In this document: piece by piece, positions 22,582 through 30,745 of the stretch
Position numbering within the stretch: the first letter of the stretch is position 1
How the letters are laid out: each line of letters begins with the position of its first letter
Assembly: GCA_963831105.1 (NCBI GenBank)
Contig: CAWHOS010000007.1
Location: 186,001 to 250,000 of the forward strand
DNA length: 64,000 nucleotides
Origin: DATFQI01 sp963831105
Lineage (GTDB): Bacteria; Actinomycetota; Thermoleophilia; Solirubrobacterales; Solirubrobacteraceae
Direction: 5' to 3'
Made by a program: the position numbers and the translations under genes
Notes under the pieces: generated by a model
What the model was told of the DNA's origin: nothing
The model's input: only the letters and a program-made list of their open reading frames with translations
The model's database searches: none

Positions 22582-24872
22582 CAGCGCGTCAGGCGCGCGA
22601 TCACGGCGCCGAGCTGGAGCGCCACCACCCGGGCGCGCTCGATCTGCGCGCGCGAGAACGCCTGCGGGCGCACGCGGTAGACCTCCATCAGGGCCCGGCG
22701 GCCCCGGCCCAGCTCGAGCGGGACCATCAGCATCGCCCCGATCCCCAGGCGCTCGAGCTCGGCGAGCTCGTGCGGGTCGCCGAGCGGGTCGCCCGCCACG
22801 ACCTGGCCGGTGCGACCGGTCGCGACGAGGTGCGCGGTCGCGGGGAAGTCCTCGAGCAGCCAGCTCTCGCCCGGCGCGTTGTCGGGATGGGCGGAGAGCA
22901 GCTCGACGATCGCGTAAGGCTCCGTCGTGACGTTCATCAGCGACACGTCGTCGGCGCCGAGCAGGTCGGCGACCAGGCGGCCCGCGCCGGCGAGCTCGGA
23001 CACGTAGTCGATCGCGCCGAGGTGGCCGGCCAGCTCGGCGAGGCTATGCGACCAGGTGCCGGCGGCGCGGCGGCCGGCCACGCGCACGCCCATCTCGAGC
23101 CGCTCGGCCGCGGTGTGGGCCGCGCCCGGCGCGAGCACGGGCCACGGCGGGGCGGGCCGCGCGAGCGCGTAGCCCTGCGCGTAGGTCGCGTCGAGCTCGG
23201 CGAGCGCCCGCAGGTCGTCGAGGTCCTCGACCCCCTCGCCGCAGACGGCGGCGCCGGTCGAGGACGCGAAGGAGATCATCGCCTCCAGCAGCGCGAGCTT
23301 CGCCTGGTCGGCGTTGGCGCCGTGCACGAGCGAGCGGTCGAGCTTGAGGATGTCGGGGGCGACCGCGATCAGCTGCTGCAGGCCGGCGTAGCCGGCGCCC
23401 GCGTCGTCGAGCGCGATCCGTGCGCCGCGGGCCCGCAGCTCCGCGAGCCGGGCGGCGAGCTCGTCCTCGGCGCCGAACAGCTCGTGCTCGGTCAGCTCGA
23501 CCACGATCGTGGAGAGGTCCTCCGGCAGCGCGTCGCGGACGAGCGGCTGCGCCAGCGCCCGCGGGCTCACGTTGAGGGCCAGGAACGTCCCGCCGGGGCG
23601 GCCGGGCACGGCCAGCGCCGCGCGCAGCGCCGCCGCCTCGAGCTCGGCGCCGAGCCCGACGCGGTGGGCCTGGGCGAACCACTCGTCGGGGCCGCGGCGC
23701 GGCTCGACCTCGAAGCGGGCGAGCGCCTCGTAGCCCGAGACGCGGCCCGTGGCGAGCTCGAGCACGGGCTGGAAGGCGGCGCTGAGGCAGCGGTCGCTGT
23801 CGCGCAGGATCGCCTCGATCTCCTCGCGCTCCTCGCCGGGCGACGGCCGCAGGGCGAGGCTCGGGCGGTAGCGGCAGGTGCGCCCGCGGCCCTTGTCCTT
23901 GGCGGCGTAGAGCGCCGCGTCCGCGGCCATCAGCAGCCCGGGCGCGTCGGCGGCGTCGTCGGGGTGGCAGGCGAGGCCGGCCGAGCAGGCGAGCACGCGG
24001 CCGCCGATCTGAACCCCGGAGATGGCGACGCGGGCGCGCTCGGCCGCCTCGCGGGCGGCGCCGGCGTCGACGCCCGGCAGCACGAGCACGAACTCCTCGC
24101 CGCCCAGCCGGCCGACGGCGTCGGTGTCGCGGACCACGTCGCGCAGCGCCGCGGCGGCGAGCGCGAGCGCGCGGTCGCCCTCGGCGTGGCCGAAGGTGTC
24201 GTTGATCCGCTTGAAGTGGTCGAGGTCGATGACGACGACGCTCACCGGCCGGCCGTCGGCCTCGTCGAGGGCGGCCCGCAGGCGCTCCTGGCTGCCGCGG
24301 TGGTTGAGCAGGCCGGTGAGGCTGTCCGTGCGGACCTCCTCGCGCAGCAGGTCGCGCTGGCGCGCGGAGTCGTAGGCCAGCGCGGCCATCGTCGCGAAGC
24401 GCTCCACGAGCTCGACCTCGCGGTCGGTGAAGGGGACGTCGGCGCCCGTGCGGTAGACGTTGAGCGAGCCGACGACGCGGTCGTGGGCGATCAGCGGCAC
24501 GGCGACGAACGCCTCGGCGGCCTCGTCGGTGCCGGTGACGACGGTGCACAGCGGCTCGTGCAGCGTGTTGGGCACGTTGCGGGTGCGGCGGTTGCGCACG
24601 ACCCAGCCCGTGACCCCGCTCAGCACCGGGATCTCCTCGGCCATGATCTCGTCGACCCAGTCGCCGACGGCGAACACCGGCTTGAGCGAGTCGCCGCCCT
24701 CCTCGATCTCGTACAGCGAGAGATCGTCGAACGGGACGAGCGTGGCGAGGTGGTGCGCGATCCGGCCGAGCGTGCCCGGCAGCGAGTCTGCTGCGAGGAT
24801 CCCCGCCGCGGCGTCGACGAGCGCCTCTAGGGCGGAGTCGCCGGCCTTTGCCGAGGACGGGAAGACGGACAC
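22581..24872 (-). CDS. GAF-GGDEF-EAL-GAF cyclic-di-GMP enzyme
   Basis: About 763 residues with four domains: GAF (about 1-170), GGDEF with an intact active site RLGGEEFVLVLPG and the flanking DSLTGLLNHRG and DLDHFKRINDTFGH, EAL with EALARF, NVSPRAL, ELTEHELFG, LDDAGAGYAGLQQL, LKLDRSLV and GEGVED, then a second GAF-like domain (about 600-760). Both diguanylate cyclase and phosphodiesterase sites look competent, so it may make and break c-di-GMP in response to a ligand. The start is uncertain; GTG 24872 is chosen, and the frame is open upstream to about 25,010. Confidence 0.88.
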   Translation of the reverse strand: MSVFPSSAKAGDSALEALVDAAAGILAADSLPGTLGRIAHHLATLVPFDDLSLYEIEEGGDSLKPVFAVGDWVDEIMAEEIPVLSGVTGWVVRNRRTRNVPNTLHEPLCTVVTGTDEAAEAFVAVPLIAHDRVVGSLNVYRTGADVPFTDREVELVERFATMAALAYDSARQRDLLREEVRTDSLTGLLNHRGSQERLRAALDEADGRPVSVVVIDLDHFKRINDTFGHAEGDRALALAAAALRDVVRDTDAVGRLGGEEFVLVLPGVDAGAAREAAERARVAISGVQIGGRVLACSAGLACHPDDAADAPGLLMAADAALYAAKDKGRGRTCRYRPSLALRPSPGEEREEIEAILRDSDRCLSAAFQPVLELATGRVSGYEALARFEVEPRRGPDEWFAQAHRVGLGAELEAAALRAALAVPGRPGGTFLALNVSPRALAQPLVRDALPEDLSTIVVELTEHELFGAEDELAARLAELRARGARIALDDAGAGYAGLQQLIAVAPDILKLDRSLVHGANADQAKLALLEAMISFASSTGAAVCGEGVEDLDDLRALAELDATYAQGYALARPAPPWPVLAPGAAHTAAERLEMGVRVAGRRAAGTWSHSLAELAGHLGAIDYVSELAGAGRLVADLLGADDVSLMNVTTEPYAIVELLSAHPDNAPGESWLLEDFPATAHLVATGRTGQVVAGDPLGDPHELAELERLGIGAMLMVPLELGRGRRALMEVYRVRPQAFSRAQIERARVVALQLGAVIARLTR

Positions 24873-25021
24873 CTGTTGTAGATCGGCGCGGCGCGCAGAT
24901 GCTTGATCCCGCGTTTGCGGTATGAGTGCCAACGCGCCAGCTTTGAGCTTCGTGTCGTCCTCGGCGGTGCTCGTTCGACGTCGGGGTGAAGGCAGATCAC
25001 GACCCACCAAGGAGACCCACC

Positions 25022-25558
25022 ATGGGCAAGCTCACCGCCACCAGCTTCATCACGCTCGACAACGTCGTCGAGGACCCGCACCTGTGGTCCGGCGCCTACC
25101 AGAGCGAGGACACCGGCGTGCTCAACGACTCGGTGCTGCGCGAGTCCGACGCGATGGTGCTCGGCCGCACCACCTACGAGGGCTTCGCGGCCGCCTGGCC
25201 GTCGCGCTCGGGCGACCCGTTCGCGGACAAGTTCAACTCGATGCCCAAGTACGTCGTCTCGACCACGCTCGAGACCGCCGACTGGAACAACTCGACGATC
25301 CTCTCCGAGGACCCGTTCGCGCGCATCCGCGAGCTCAAGGCCGATCAGAACCTGCTCACGTGGGGCAGCCCGTCGCTCGTGCAGGGGATGCTCGACGAGG
25401 GCCTCGTCGACGAGCTCGTGCTCCTGTACTCGCCGATCGTGCTCGGCAAGGGCAAGCGCCTGTTCGGCGGCGAGAGCCGGCACGACCTCAAGGTCACCGA
25501 GACGACGCAGCTGAGCGGCGGGATGCTGGCCGTGCGGCTCGCCGCCGAGCGCGCCTAG
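25022..25558 (+). CDS. RibD C-terminal / dihydrofolate-reductase-fold protein
   Basis: A 178-residue single-domain protein of the bacterial RibD C-terminal (DHFR-like) family: SFITLDNVVEDPHLW, DAMVLGRTTYEGFAAAWP, MPKYVVSTTLETADWNNS, LLTWGSPSLVQGMLDEGLVD and PIVLGKGKRLFGG. These bind NADPH and probably reduce small substrates, though few have known roles. ATG 25022 follows AAGGAGAC, a strong ribosome binding site. It is convergent with, and overlaps by 4 nt, the dehalogenase-like gene. Confidence 0.9.
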   Translation: MGKLTATSFITLDNVVEDPHLWSGAYQSEDTGVLNDSVLRESDAMVLGRTTYEGFAAAWPSRSGDPFADKFNSMPKYVVSTTLETADWNNSTILSEDPFARIRELKADQNLLTWGSPSLVQGMLDEGLVDELVLLYSPIVLGKGKRLFGGESRHDLKVTETTQLSGGMLAVRLAAERA

Positions 25559-26449
25559 CCCGCGGCGAGGAAGCCGGCGAGGTCGTCCGCGACCTCGCCG
25601 GGCGCGTCCTCGACGAGGAAGTGCGAGGCGCCCTCGACCGCCCGGCCCGTGACGCCGGGCGCGAGCGGCCGCCACAGCTCGAGCGGGTCCTCGTAGAAGC
25701 GCGGCAGCGCGCCGGCGCCGCCCCACAGCGCGCGGACCGGGCACGCGATCGTGCGGGCGCCGCGGTCCTCGTCGTCGAGCGCGCGGTCGATCGTGGCGCC
25801 GGCGCGGTAGTCCTCGCAGATCGCCTCGACGGTCGCGCGGTCCTCGAGCTGCTCGCGGTAGGCCGCGACCACGTCGTCCGGGTAGCGCTCGTCGCCCGCC
25901 TTGATGCCCATCCGCTCGATCGCGATCCAGGCGCCGGCGGGGTCGCCGAGGATCATCCGCTCCGGCAGCGGGGCGGCCTGCGCGAGGAAGGCCCAGTGCC
26001 AGTAGCCGATCGAGAAGGTGTCGTCCGCGCGGCGCCAGATCTCCCCCGTCGGCACGATGTCGAGCACCGCCAGGCGGGTCACGACCTCCGGCTGGTCGAG
26101 CGCCATCCGGTACGCGACGCGGCCGCCGCGGTCGTGCCCGGCGACGTCGAACCGCTCGTGTCCGAGCGCGGCCATCGCCGCCACGAGGTCGGCCGCCAGC
26201 GCGCGCTTGGAGTGGGGCGCGTGGTCCTCGGCCGGCGCCGGCCGGAACGAGCCGCCGTAGCCGGGCAGGTCCGCCGCGACCACGGTATGGGTGCCCGCGA
26301 GCCGTTGCGCCACCGGGTGCCACATCGAGGTGCGTCTGCGGGAACCCGTGCAGGAGCAGCAGCGGCGGGCCGTCGCCGCCCACGCGCGCGCGCACGCGCC
26401 CGCGCGTGGTCTCGAGATCGGTCAGCTCGAAGCCTGCGAAGCCGTCCAC
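25555..26449 (-). CDS. Haloacetate-dehalogenase-like alpha/beta hydrolase, one frameshift
   Basis: An alpha/beta hydrolase close by eye to fluoroacetate/haloacetate dehalogenases. Seen: oxyanion-region LLLLHGFPQTHL, nucleophile aspartate in DVAGHDRGGRVAYRMALDQP, the halide-pocket pair in SIGYWHWAFLAQAAPLPERM, DYRAGATIDRALDDED and the catalytic histidine in GASHFLVED. The frame breaks at about 26,326, where one extra C separates the N-terminal 45 residues from the rest; removing it restores FPQTHLMWHPVAQRL. The likely start is GTG 26449, overlapping the MmcQ gene. The dehalogenase activity is inferred from the motifs. Confidence 0.8.
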
Positions 26450-26772
26450 TCGTCCACCACCCGCTGCGGCACGCACATCGACCATGCCTCCGTCACCAGG
26501 TCCTCCATCTCGGCGTGGTCGATCGCGGCCAGTCGCACGACGAGCCAGTTGTACCTCAGGTCGCCGGTCTTGGGCCGCACGAACTTGTCCGGCTCGGCCT
26601 CCAGCGCCGCGTCGCGCCACTCCTTCGGGAAGCCGAAGCCCATCATCGTCTCGTCGCGCGCGAACGCGAGGAACACGATCCGCCCGACATAGAACTTCAC
26701 CCGCCCGCGCACCTCCCCCTCGCGGGCGCGGGGCAGGGTCAGCGCCAGCGCGCGGACGTCGTCGAGGGTCAC
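26422..26772 (-). CDS. MmcQ/YjbR family protein
   Basis: A 116-residue protein of the MmcQ/YjbR (CyaY-like fold) family: TLDDVRALALTLPRAREGEV, KFYVGRIVFLAFARDE, GFGFPKEWRDAALEAEPDKF and the Trp-rich LRYNWLVVRLAAID. Function is unproven; the family is often called DNA-binding. It starts with GTG in a GTGA overlap with the membrane-protein gene upstream, and its end overlaps the hydrolase start. Confidence 0.85.
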   Translation of the reverse strand: MTLDDVRALALTLPRAREGEVRGRVKFYVGRIVFLAFARDETMMGFGFPKEWRDAALEAEPDKFVRPKTGDLRYNWLVVRLAAIDHAEMEDLVTEAWSMCVPQRVVDEWTASQASS

Positions 26773-27107
26773 CACACGAAGACCACCAGGAAGGCGACGC
26801 CGCCGGCCGCGAGCGCCGCCGCGGCGCGCAGCGCGAGCGAGGCGCCGCGGGCCAGCAGCGCCGCAGCGAGCACGAGCGTGAGCGCGAACATCGTGACGGA
26901 GACCTCCGCGGAACCCTCCTCGACGTGTGTCTCGCCCCCGGGGGTCGTGACCCGGCAGTCCGTGCGAGGCGGGAGCCACCGCTGGACGTAGTCGACCGAG
27001 TCGGTCTCGCCCCCGGACTCGACGCACGGGTCGCCGAGCGCGGCGTCGCCCAGCCAAGCGACGCCGTAGGCGAAGGCGATCACGAGCAGCCAGACACCGA
27101 GGCGCAT
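26769..27107 (-). CDS. Small membrane protein of unknown function
   Basis: A 112-residue protein with an N-terminal helix (about 3-24), a hydrophilic loop with two cysteines (DPCVESGG, RTDCRVTT) that should face outside, and two C-terminal helices (about 70-88 and 94-111). Its ATG lies 5 nt from the tRNA-Thr 3' end. No family is recognised. Confidence 0.65.
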   Translation of the reverse strand: MRLGVWLLVIAFAYGVAWLGDAALGDPCVESGGETDSVDYVQRWLPPRTDCRVTTPGGETHVEEGSAEVSVTMFALTLVLAAALLARGASLALRAAAALAAGGVAFLVVFVW

Positions 27108-27111
27108 CCCA

Positions 27112-27184
27112 AGCCCGCCGCCGGACTCGAACCGGCAACCTCCTGTTTACAAGACAGGTGCTCTGCCAGTTGAGCTAGGCGGGC
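27112..27184 (-). tRNA. tRNA-Thr (anticodon TGT)
   Basis: A complete 73-nt cloverleaf on the minus strand. The acceptor stem is GCCCGCC/GGCGGGC with discriminator T, the D arm GCTC...GAGC, the anticodon stem CCTGT/ACAGG with loop CTTGTAA (anticodon TGT, reading ACA), and the T arm GCCGG-TTCGAGT-CCGGC. No CCA is encoded. The last codons and the TAG stop of the upstream GNAT gene lie inside its 5' end. Confidence 0.97.
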
Positions 27185-27690
27185 AGCGCTCCGTCGAGGA
27201 TACGGAAGCGCCACACCGGCTCGCCGTGATCGCCGATCACCTCGCCGGTCCTCGTGAAGCCCGCCTTCTCGAGCACGCGCGGGGACGGCCCGGACGCGGG
27301 GAGCGTGTGCGCGATGACCGCGTGGACGCCGGGGTCGGCGAACGCGTCGCGGACCATGGCCCGGACGGCGGCCGTGGCGAGGCCGCGGCCCTCGCGCGGC
27401 GGCGCGACCGCATAGCCGAGCTCGACCGTCCCGTCGCGCGGCGGGCCCTTGAAGCCGCCCCAGCCGACGAGCTCGGGCGGCTCGCCGGCCACGAAGAAGC
27501 GGGAGCCCCAGCGGGGCGCGGCAGGGTCGTCGCCGAGCGCGTCGCGCACGCGCACGAGCGAGCCGGGGAACACGTACCAGCCTTCCACGACCGCGACCCC
27601 CAGCGCGCGCTCGAGTGCGCGCGAGCCCTCGAGCGCGGCGTCGAGCAGCCGCGCTTCCGCGACCACGAGCCGGACGTCGCTCAACGCCAC
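27175..27690 (-). CDS. GNAT-family acetyltransferase (RimJ/RimL-like)
   Basis: A 171-residue N-acetyltransferase of the RimJ/RimL type: SRFFVAGEPPELVGWGGFKG, VELGYAVAPPREGRGLATAA with the acetyl-CoA-binding R-x2-G-x-G/A pattern (REGRGLA), and SPRVLEKAGFTRTGEVIGDH at the C-terminus. The substrate may be a protein N-terminus or a small molecule. Start GTG 27690 overlaps the end of the short upstream gene. The stop codon (27175-27177) lies inside the tRNA-Thr gene. Confidence 0.85.
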   Translation of the reverse strand: MALSDVRLVVAEARLLDAALEGSRALERALGVAVVEGWYVFPGSLVRVRDALGDDPAAPRWGSRFFVAGEPPELVGWGGFKGPPRDGTVELGYAVAPPREGRGLATAAVRAMVRDAFADPGVHAVIAHTLPASGPSPRVLEKAGFTRTGEVIGDHGEPVWRFRILDGALPA

Positions 27691-27884
27691 TCGCCCAGTA
27701 CGCCCCAGCGGCGGCGCTCGGCCTCGAGCTGCGCCCGGCGGCGCTCGGCGAAGCAGACGGCGGGGAAGCGCTCGCGCTCGAGCGCCTCTTCCGCGCGGCG
27801 CTCGGCGGCTGCGGCCCGGCGCTCGGGGCCCGGCAGCATGAGGGCGGAGAGTCGCCCGCGCGTCCTCCCGAGGGGCGCTCGCAT
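27681..27884 (-). CDS. Small charged protein of unknown function
   Basis: A 67-codon frame from ATG 27884, overlapping the GNAT start by 10 nt. The protein is a continuous Glu/Arg/Ala helix (ERRAAAAERRAEEALERERF) ending RRRWGVLGEWR. Third positions are nearly all G/C, and it fills the gap between the GNAT gene and the divergent endonuclease gene. No family is recognised, and such helical Arg/Glu frames can arise by chance in GC-rich DNA. Confidence 0.5.
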   Translation of the reverse strand: MRAPLGRTRGRLSALMLPGPERRAAAAERRAEEALERERFPAVCFAERRRAQLEAERRRWGVLGEWR

Positions 27885-27958
27885 GGGCCGACGATACGCC
27901 CGGCCGCCCGCGCGCGCGAGGCCTCGCCGCACCCTGCGGTTCGTGCATCATCGGGGCG

Positions 27959-28762
27959 GTGCGGCTGGTGAGCTGGAACGTGGCGGGCCGGGTACGGCGC
28001 CAGCCCGAGCAGGCGGAGGTGGTGGCGGCCGTGGGCGCCGACGTCGTCGCGCTGCAAGAGGTGACCGCCCGCACGCTGCCGCTGTGGCGGGACGCCCTCG
28101 CCGAGGCGGGGTTCCCGCACGTGGCGTGCGCTCTCGACGAGCCGCCCGAGGCGACCGGGCGGCGCCTGCTCGGCGTGCTCACCGCCGCGCGCGAGCCGCT
28201 CGAGCGGCTTCCGGAGCCCGCGGACGTGCCGTGGCCGGAGCGGTTGCTCGGCTGCCGTACCGGCGGCGTCGAGGTGCTCAACCTCCACTCGCCGATCGCG
28301 CCCGCACCCGAGCTGGCCAAGATCCGCACCCACGAGGCCGTCGCCGCCCACCTCGCGACGCTGCCGCCGGCGCCGCGGATCCTCTGCGGCGACTTCAACG
28401 CCCCGCGCCGCGAGCTGCCCGGCGGCGACGTGCTCACGTTCGCGTTCGACAGCGCCGCCCGCCTGAGGCCGGAGCGGGGCGAGCGCTGGGACGCCGCCGA
28501 GCGCGCGCTCGTCCACGACCTGCGGGCGCGACACGGCTGGACCGACGCCTACCGCTCCCTGCACGGCTACGGGGAGCGCTCGGCGAGCTGGACCTTCAAG
28601 GACGACCGCGGCGGCTGGCGGCTCGACCACGTGCTCGTGCTCGGGCTCGACGTGCGCGCGTGCGCCTACGCCCACGAGTGGCGCCGCGCCGGGTTGTCGG
28701 ATCACTCGGCGATGGTCGCCGACGTGGCGCCTGCAGGGTCCACGTCAGCTGCGGCTGGGTAG
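27959..28762 (+). CDS. Endonuclease/exonuclease/phosphatase family protein
   Basis: A 267-residue EEP-fold hydrolase. Metal and catalytic motifs are complete: LVSWNVAG, ADVVALQEVT, LHSPIAP, ILCGDFNAPRRE, RLDHVLV and LSDHSAMVADV. The fold includes DNases, AP endonucleases and phosphodiesterases acting on lipids or nucleotides; the substrate cannot be told. The start is GTG 27959. The last codons and the TAG stop are supplied by the left terminal repeat of element D (CTGGGTAG). Confidence 0.85.
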   Translation: MRLVSWNVAGRVRRQPEQAEVVAAVGADVVALQEVTARTLPLWRDALAEAGFPHVACALDEPPEATGRRLLGVLTAAREPLERLPEPADVPWPERLLGCRTGGVEVLNLHSPIAPAPELAKIRTHEAVAAHLATLPPAPRILCGDFNAPRRELPGGDVLTFAFDSAARLRPERGERWDAAERALVHDLRARHGWTDAYRSLHGYGERSASWTFKDDRGGWRLDHVLVLGLDVRACAYAHEWRRAGLSDHSAMVADVAPAGSTSAAAG

Positions 28763-28909
28763 GGGTGCGAGGGTGCCACCCGCGGCGTTGAGTCCGGAGT
28801 TGTTCAGCTTCAGGCTGAACAACTCCGGGTTCGGCGCCGCGGAGCGTCTCGTCGCAGCCCGGGAGGCGTGCTCACCCACACCCCTACCCAGCCGCCGTTG
28901 ACGTTCGCC
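28737..28909. repeat. Inverted-repeat element, copy D, with central hairpin
   Basis: The left end is ACGTCAGCTGCGGCTGGGTAG. The right end read on the minus strand is ACGTCAACGGCGGCTGGGTAG then GGGTGTGGGTGAG, so the element has the same ends as copies A to C. The interior is different: a perfect 15-bp stem CCGGAGTTGTTCAGC/GCTGAACAACTCCGG with loop TTCAG at 28794-28828. It lies between two convergent genes, overlaps the end of one and stops 6 bp short of the other, and could act as a two-way terminator. Confidence 0.75.
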
Positions 28910-28914
28910 CGCGC

Positions 28915-29475
28915 CTAGCTCGTGGTCCCCGACGGCGGATCCGCGGCTCGGATCCACTGGACGATCTTGCCGTCGCGCAGCAGGAACAGCGTGCGGGCGC
29001 GGTTGCCGACGCCCTGGGCGCAGGCGCCGGGGCGGTCGCGCCGGTTGGTCAGGCGGAAGGTCGCCAGCACGTAGGTCTTGTCGCGCTCGACCGACTCCAG
29101 GCGGGCGCCGCAGGTGAGGCCCTCGTTGAAGTGGCGGACCGCGCGGCGCGTGACGAGCCGGAACGGCTGGGTGCCGTTGGCCGCGATCGCCGGGACGCTC
29201 CAGTAGCTCGTCGCGCGCTCGACGTCGCCTTGGCGGATCGCGTCGGCCCAGCCGCGGACGACGGCGCGCTCGGCCTTGGTCACGGGCCCGGTGGGCGGAC
29301 GCTCGCGCGAGGAGGAGCCGCGGGGCGAGAGCTCCGCCTCGCCGTCGCCGGCCTTCGGCGTGGCGGCGGCGGGGCGCTCGGCCTTGCCGTCCCCGTCGTC
29401 GCCGCCCCCGCCGCAGCCGGCGAGCGCGAGGAGGCACAGCATCAGGACCGTGGCGAGGCGCGGCATCAGAGACAT
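28915..29475 (-). CDS. Lipoprotein of unknown function
   Basis: A 186-residue lipoprotein. The signal peptide ends in a lipobox (LLALAGC) followed by a Gly/Asp linker. The mature domain begins about residue 75 (AERAVVRGWADAIRQGDVER) and looks like an NTF2/SnoaL-type cone: AVRHFNEGLTCGARLESVER, TYVLATFRLTNR, ARTLFLLRDGKIVQWIRA. Two cysteines (LTCGA, GACAQG) may pair. ATG 29475 or 29466 are both possible. The role is unknown. Confidence 0.75.
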   Translation of the reverse strand: MSLMPRLATVLMLCLLALAGCGGGGDDGDGKAERPAAATPKAGDGEAELSPRGSSSRERPPTGPVTKAERAVVRGWADAIRQGDVERATSYWSVPAIAANGTQPFRLVTRRAVRHFNEGLTCGARLESVERDKTYVLATFRLTNRRDRPGACAQGVGNRARTLFLLRDGKIVQWIRAADPPSGTTS

Positions 29476-29518
29476 ATACGCAGATGCGCCGAGCCGGATC
29501 AGCGCTAGGGTCGCCGGC

Positions 29519-30745
29519 GTGGAGCGCAACTGGGCCGGAAACCACACCTACGGCGCCGTCGCGCTGCACCGGCCGGAGACGATCGAGCAGCTGCAGGAGC
29601 TGATCGCGGCGACCTCGCGGATCCGGGTGCTCGGCTCGCGGCACTCCTTCAGCGCGCTGCCCGACTCCGACGAGCTCGTCTCGCTCGAGCGCCTGCCCGC
29701 GGACGTCGAGGTGGACGCCGGGAGCAGCACCGTGCGCTGCCCGGGCGGGATCTCCTACGGCGCGCTCGCGGCCGAGCTGAAGCGCCACGACCTCGCCCTC
29801 GCCAACCTCGCGTCGCTGCCGCACATCTCCGTCGCCGGCGCGGTGCAGACCGCCACCCACGGCTCGGGTGACCGCAACGGCAATCTCGCCACGTCCGTCG
29901 CCGGCCTGGAGCTCGTGACCGCCGACGGCGAGCGCCGCGTCGTGCGCCGCGGCGACCCCGGCTTCGAGGGGCACGTCGTCGCGCTCGGCGCGCTCGGCGC
30001 GATCGTGCGGATCGAGCTCGACGTCGAGCCCGCCTACGACGTCCGCCAGGAGGTCTTCGAGGGCCTCGCCTGGGAGCGGCTGATCGAGAACCTCGACGAG
30101 GTGTTCGCGAGCGCCTACGCCGTCAGCGTCTTCTCGCGCTGGGGCGAGGCGGTCGACCAGGTGTGGCTCAAGCAGCGCGGCGACGGCACCCGCGCCGAGC
30201 TGTTCGGCGCCCGCCCGGCGACGCAGGACCGCCACCCGATCCTCGGCAACGACCCCGTCCACGCCACGCCGCAGCTCGGCCGCCCCGGACCGTGGTCGGA
30301 GCGGCTCGCCCACTTCCGCCTGGAGTTCACGCCGAGCAACGGCGAGGAGCTGCAGTCCGAGTACCACGTGCCGCGCCGCCACGCGGCCGCCGCGATCGAG
30401 GCGCTGCTCGCGGCCGCTCCGGAGATCCGCGCGCCGATCCTCGTCAGCGAGCTCCGCTCGGTGGCCGGGGACGACCTCTGGCTGAGCCCGCAGCACGACG
30501 GCCCGACGCTCGGGATCCACTTCACCTGGGCGCGCGAGCCGGAGGCGGTCGGCCGGGCGATCGACGTCGTCGAGGCCGCGCTGGCCCCGTTCGAGCCCCG
30601 CCCGCACTGGGGCAAGCTCTTCCACACGGGCCGCGAGGAGCTCGCCGGGCGCTTCGCGCGGCTGCCCGAGTTCCGCGCGCTCGCCGCGCGCCTCGACCCG
30701 GGCGGCACGTTCCGCAACGCCTGGCTCGAGGAGCGGATCCTCTAG
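29519..30745 (+). CDS. Alditol (xylitol/sorbitol) oxidase-like flavoprotein
   Basis: A 408-residue VAO-type FAD oxidase very like Streptomyces alditol oxidase in motif order. H42 in VLGSRHSFS is the expected covalent FAD attachment site. It also shows LANLASLPHISVAGAVQTAT, THGSGDRNGNLA, VALGALGAIVRIELDVEPAY, YAVSVFSRWGEAVDQVWLKQ, HFRLEFTPSNGEELQSEY and the C-terminal RPHWGKLFHTG. The enzyme oxidises the end hydroxyl of sugar alcohols using oxygen, giving the aldose and hydrogen peroxide. The start is GTG 29519. The stop overlaps the convergent permease gene by 4 nt. Confidence 0.92.
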   Translation: MERNWAGNHTYGAVALHRPETIEQLQELIAATSRIRVLGSRHSFSALPDSDELVSLERLPADVEVDAGSSTVRCPGGISYGALAAELKRHDLALANLASLPHISVAGAVQTATHGSGDRNGNLATSVAGLELVTADGERRVVRRGDPGFEGHVVALGALGAIVRIELDVEPAYDVRQEVFEGLAWERLIENLDEVFASAYAVSVFSRWGEAVDQVWLKQRGDGTRAELFGARPATQDRHPILGNDPVHATPQLGRPGPWSERLAHFRLEFTPSNGEELQSEYHVPRRHAAAAIEALLAAAPEIRAPILVSELRSVAGDDLWLSPQHDGPTLGIHFTWAREPEAVGRAIDVVEAALAPFEPRPHWGKLFHTGREELAGRFARLPEFRALAARLDPGGTFRNAWLEERIL

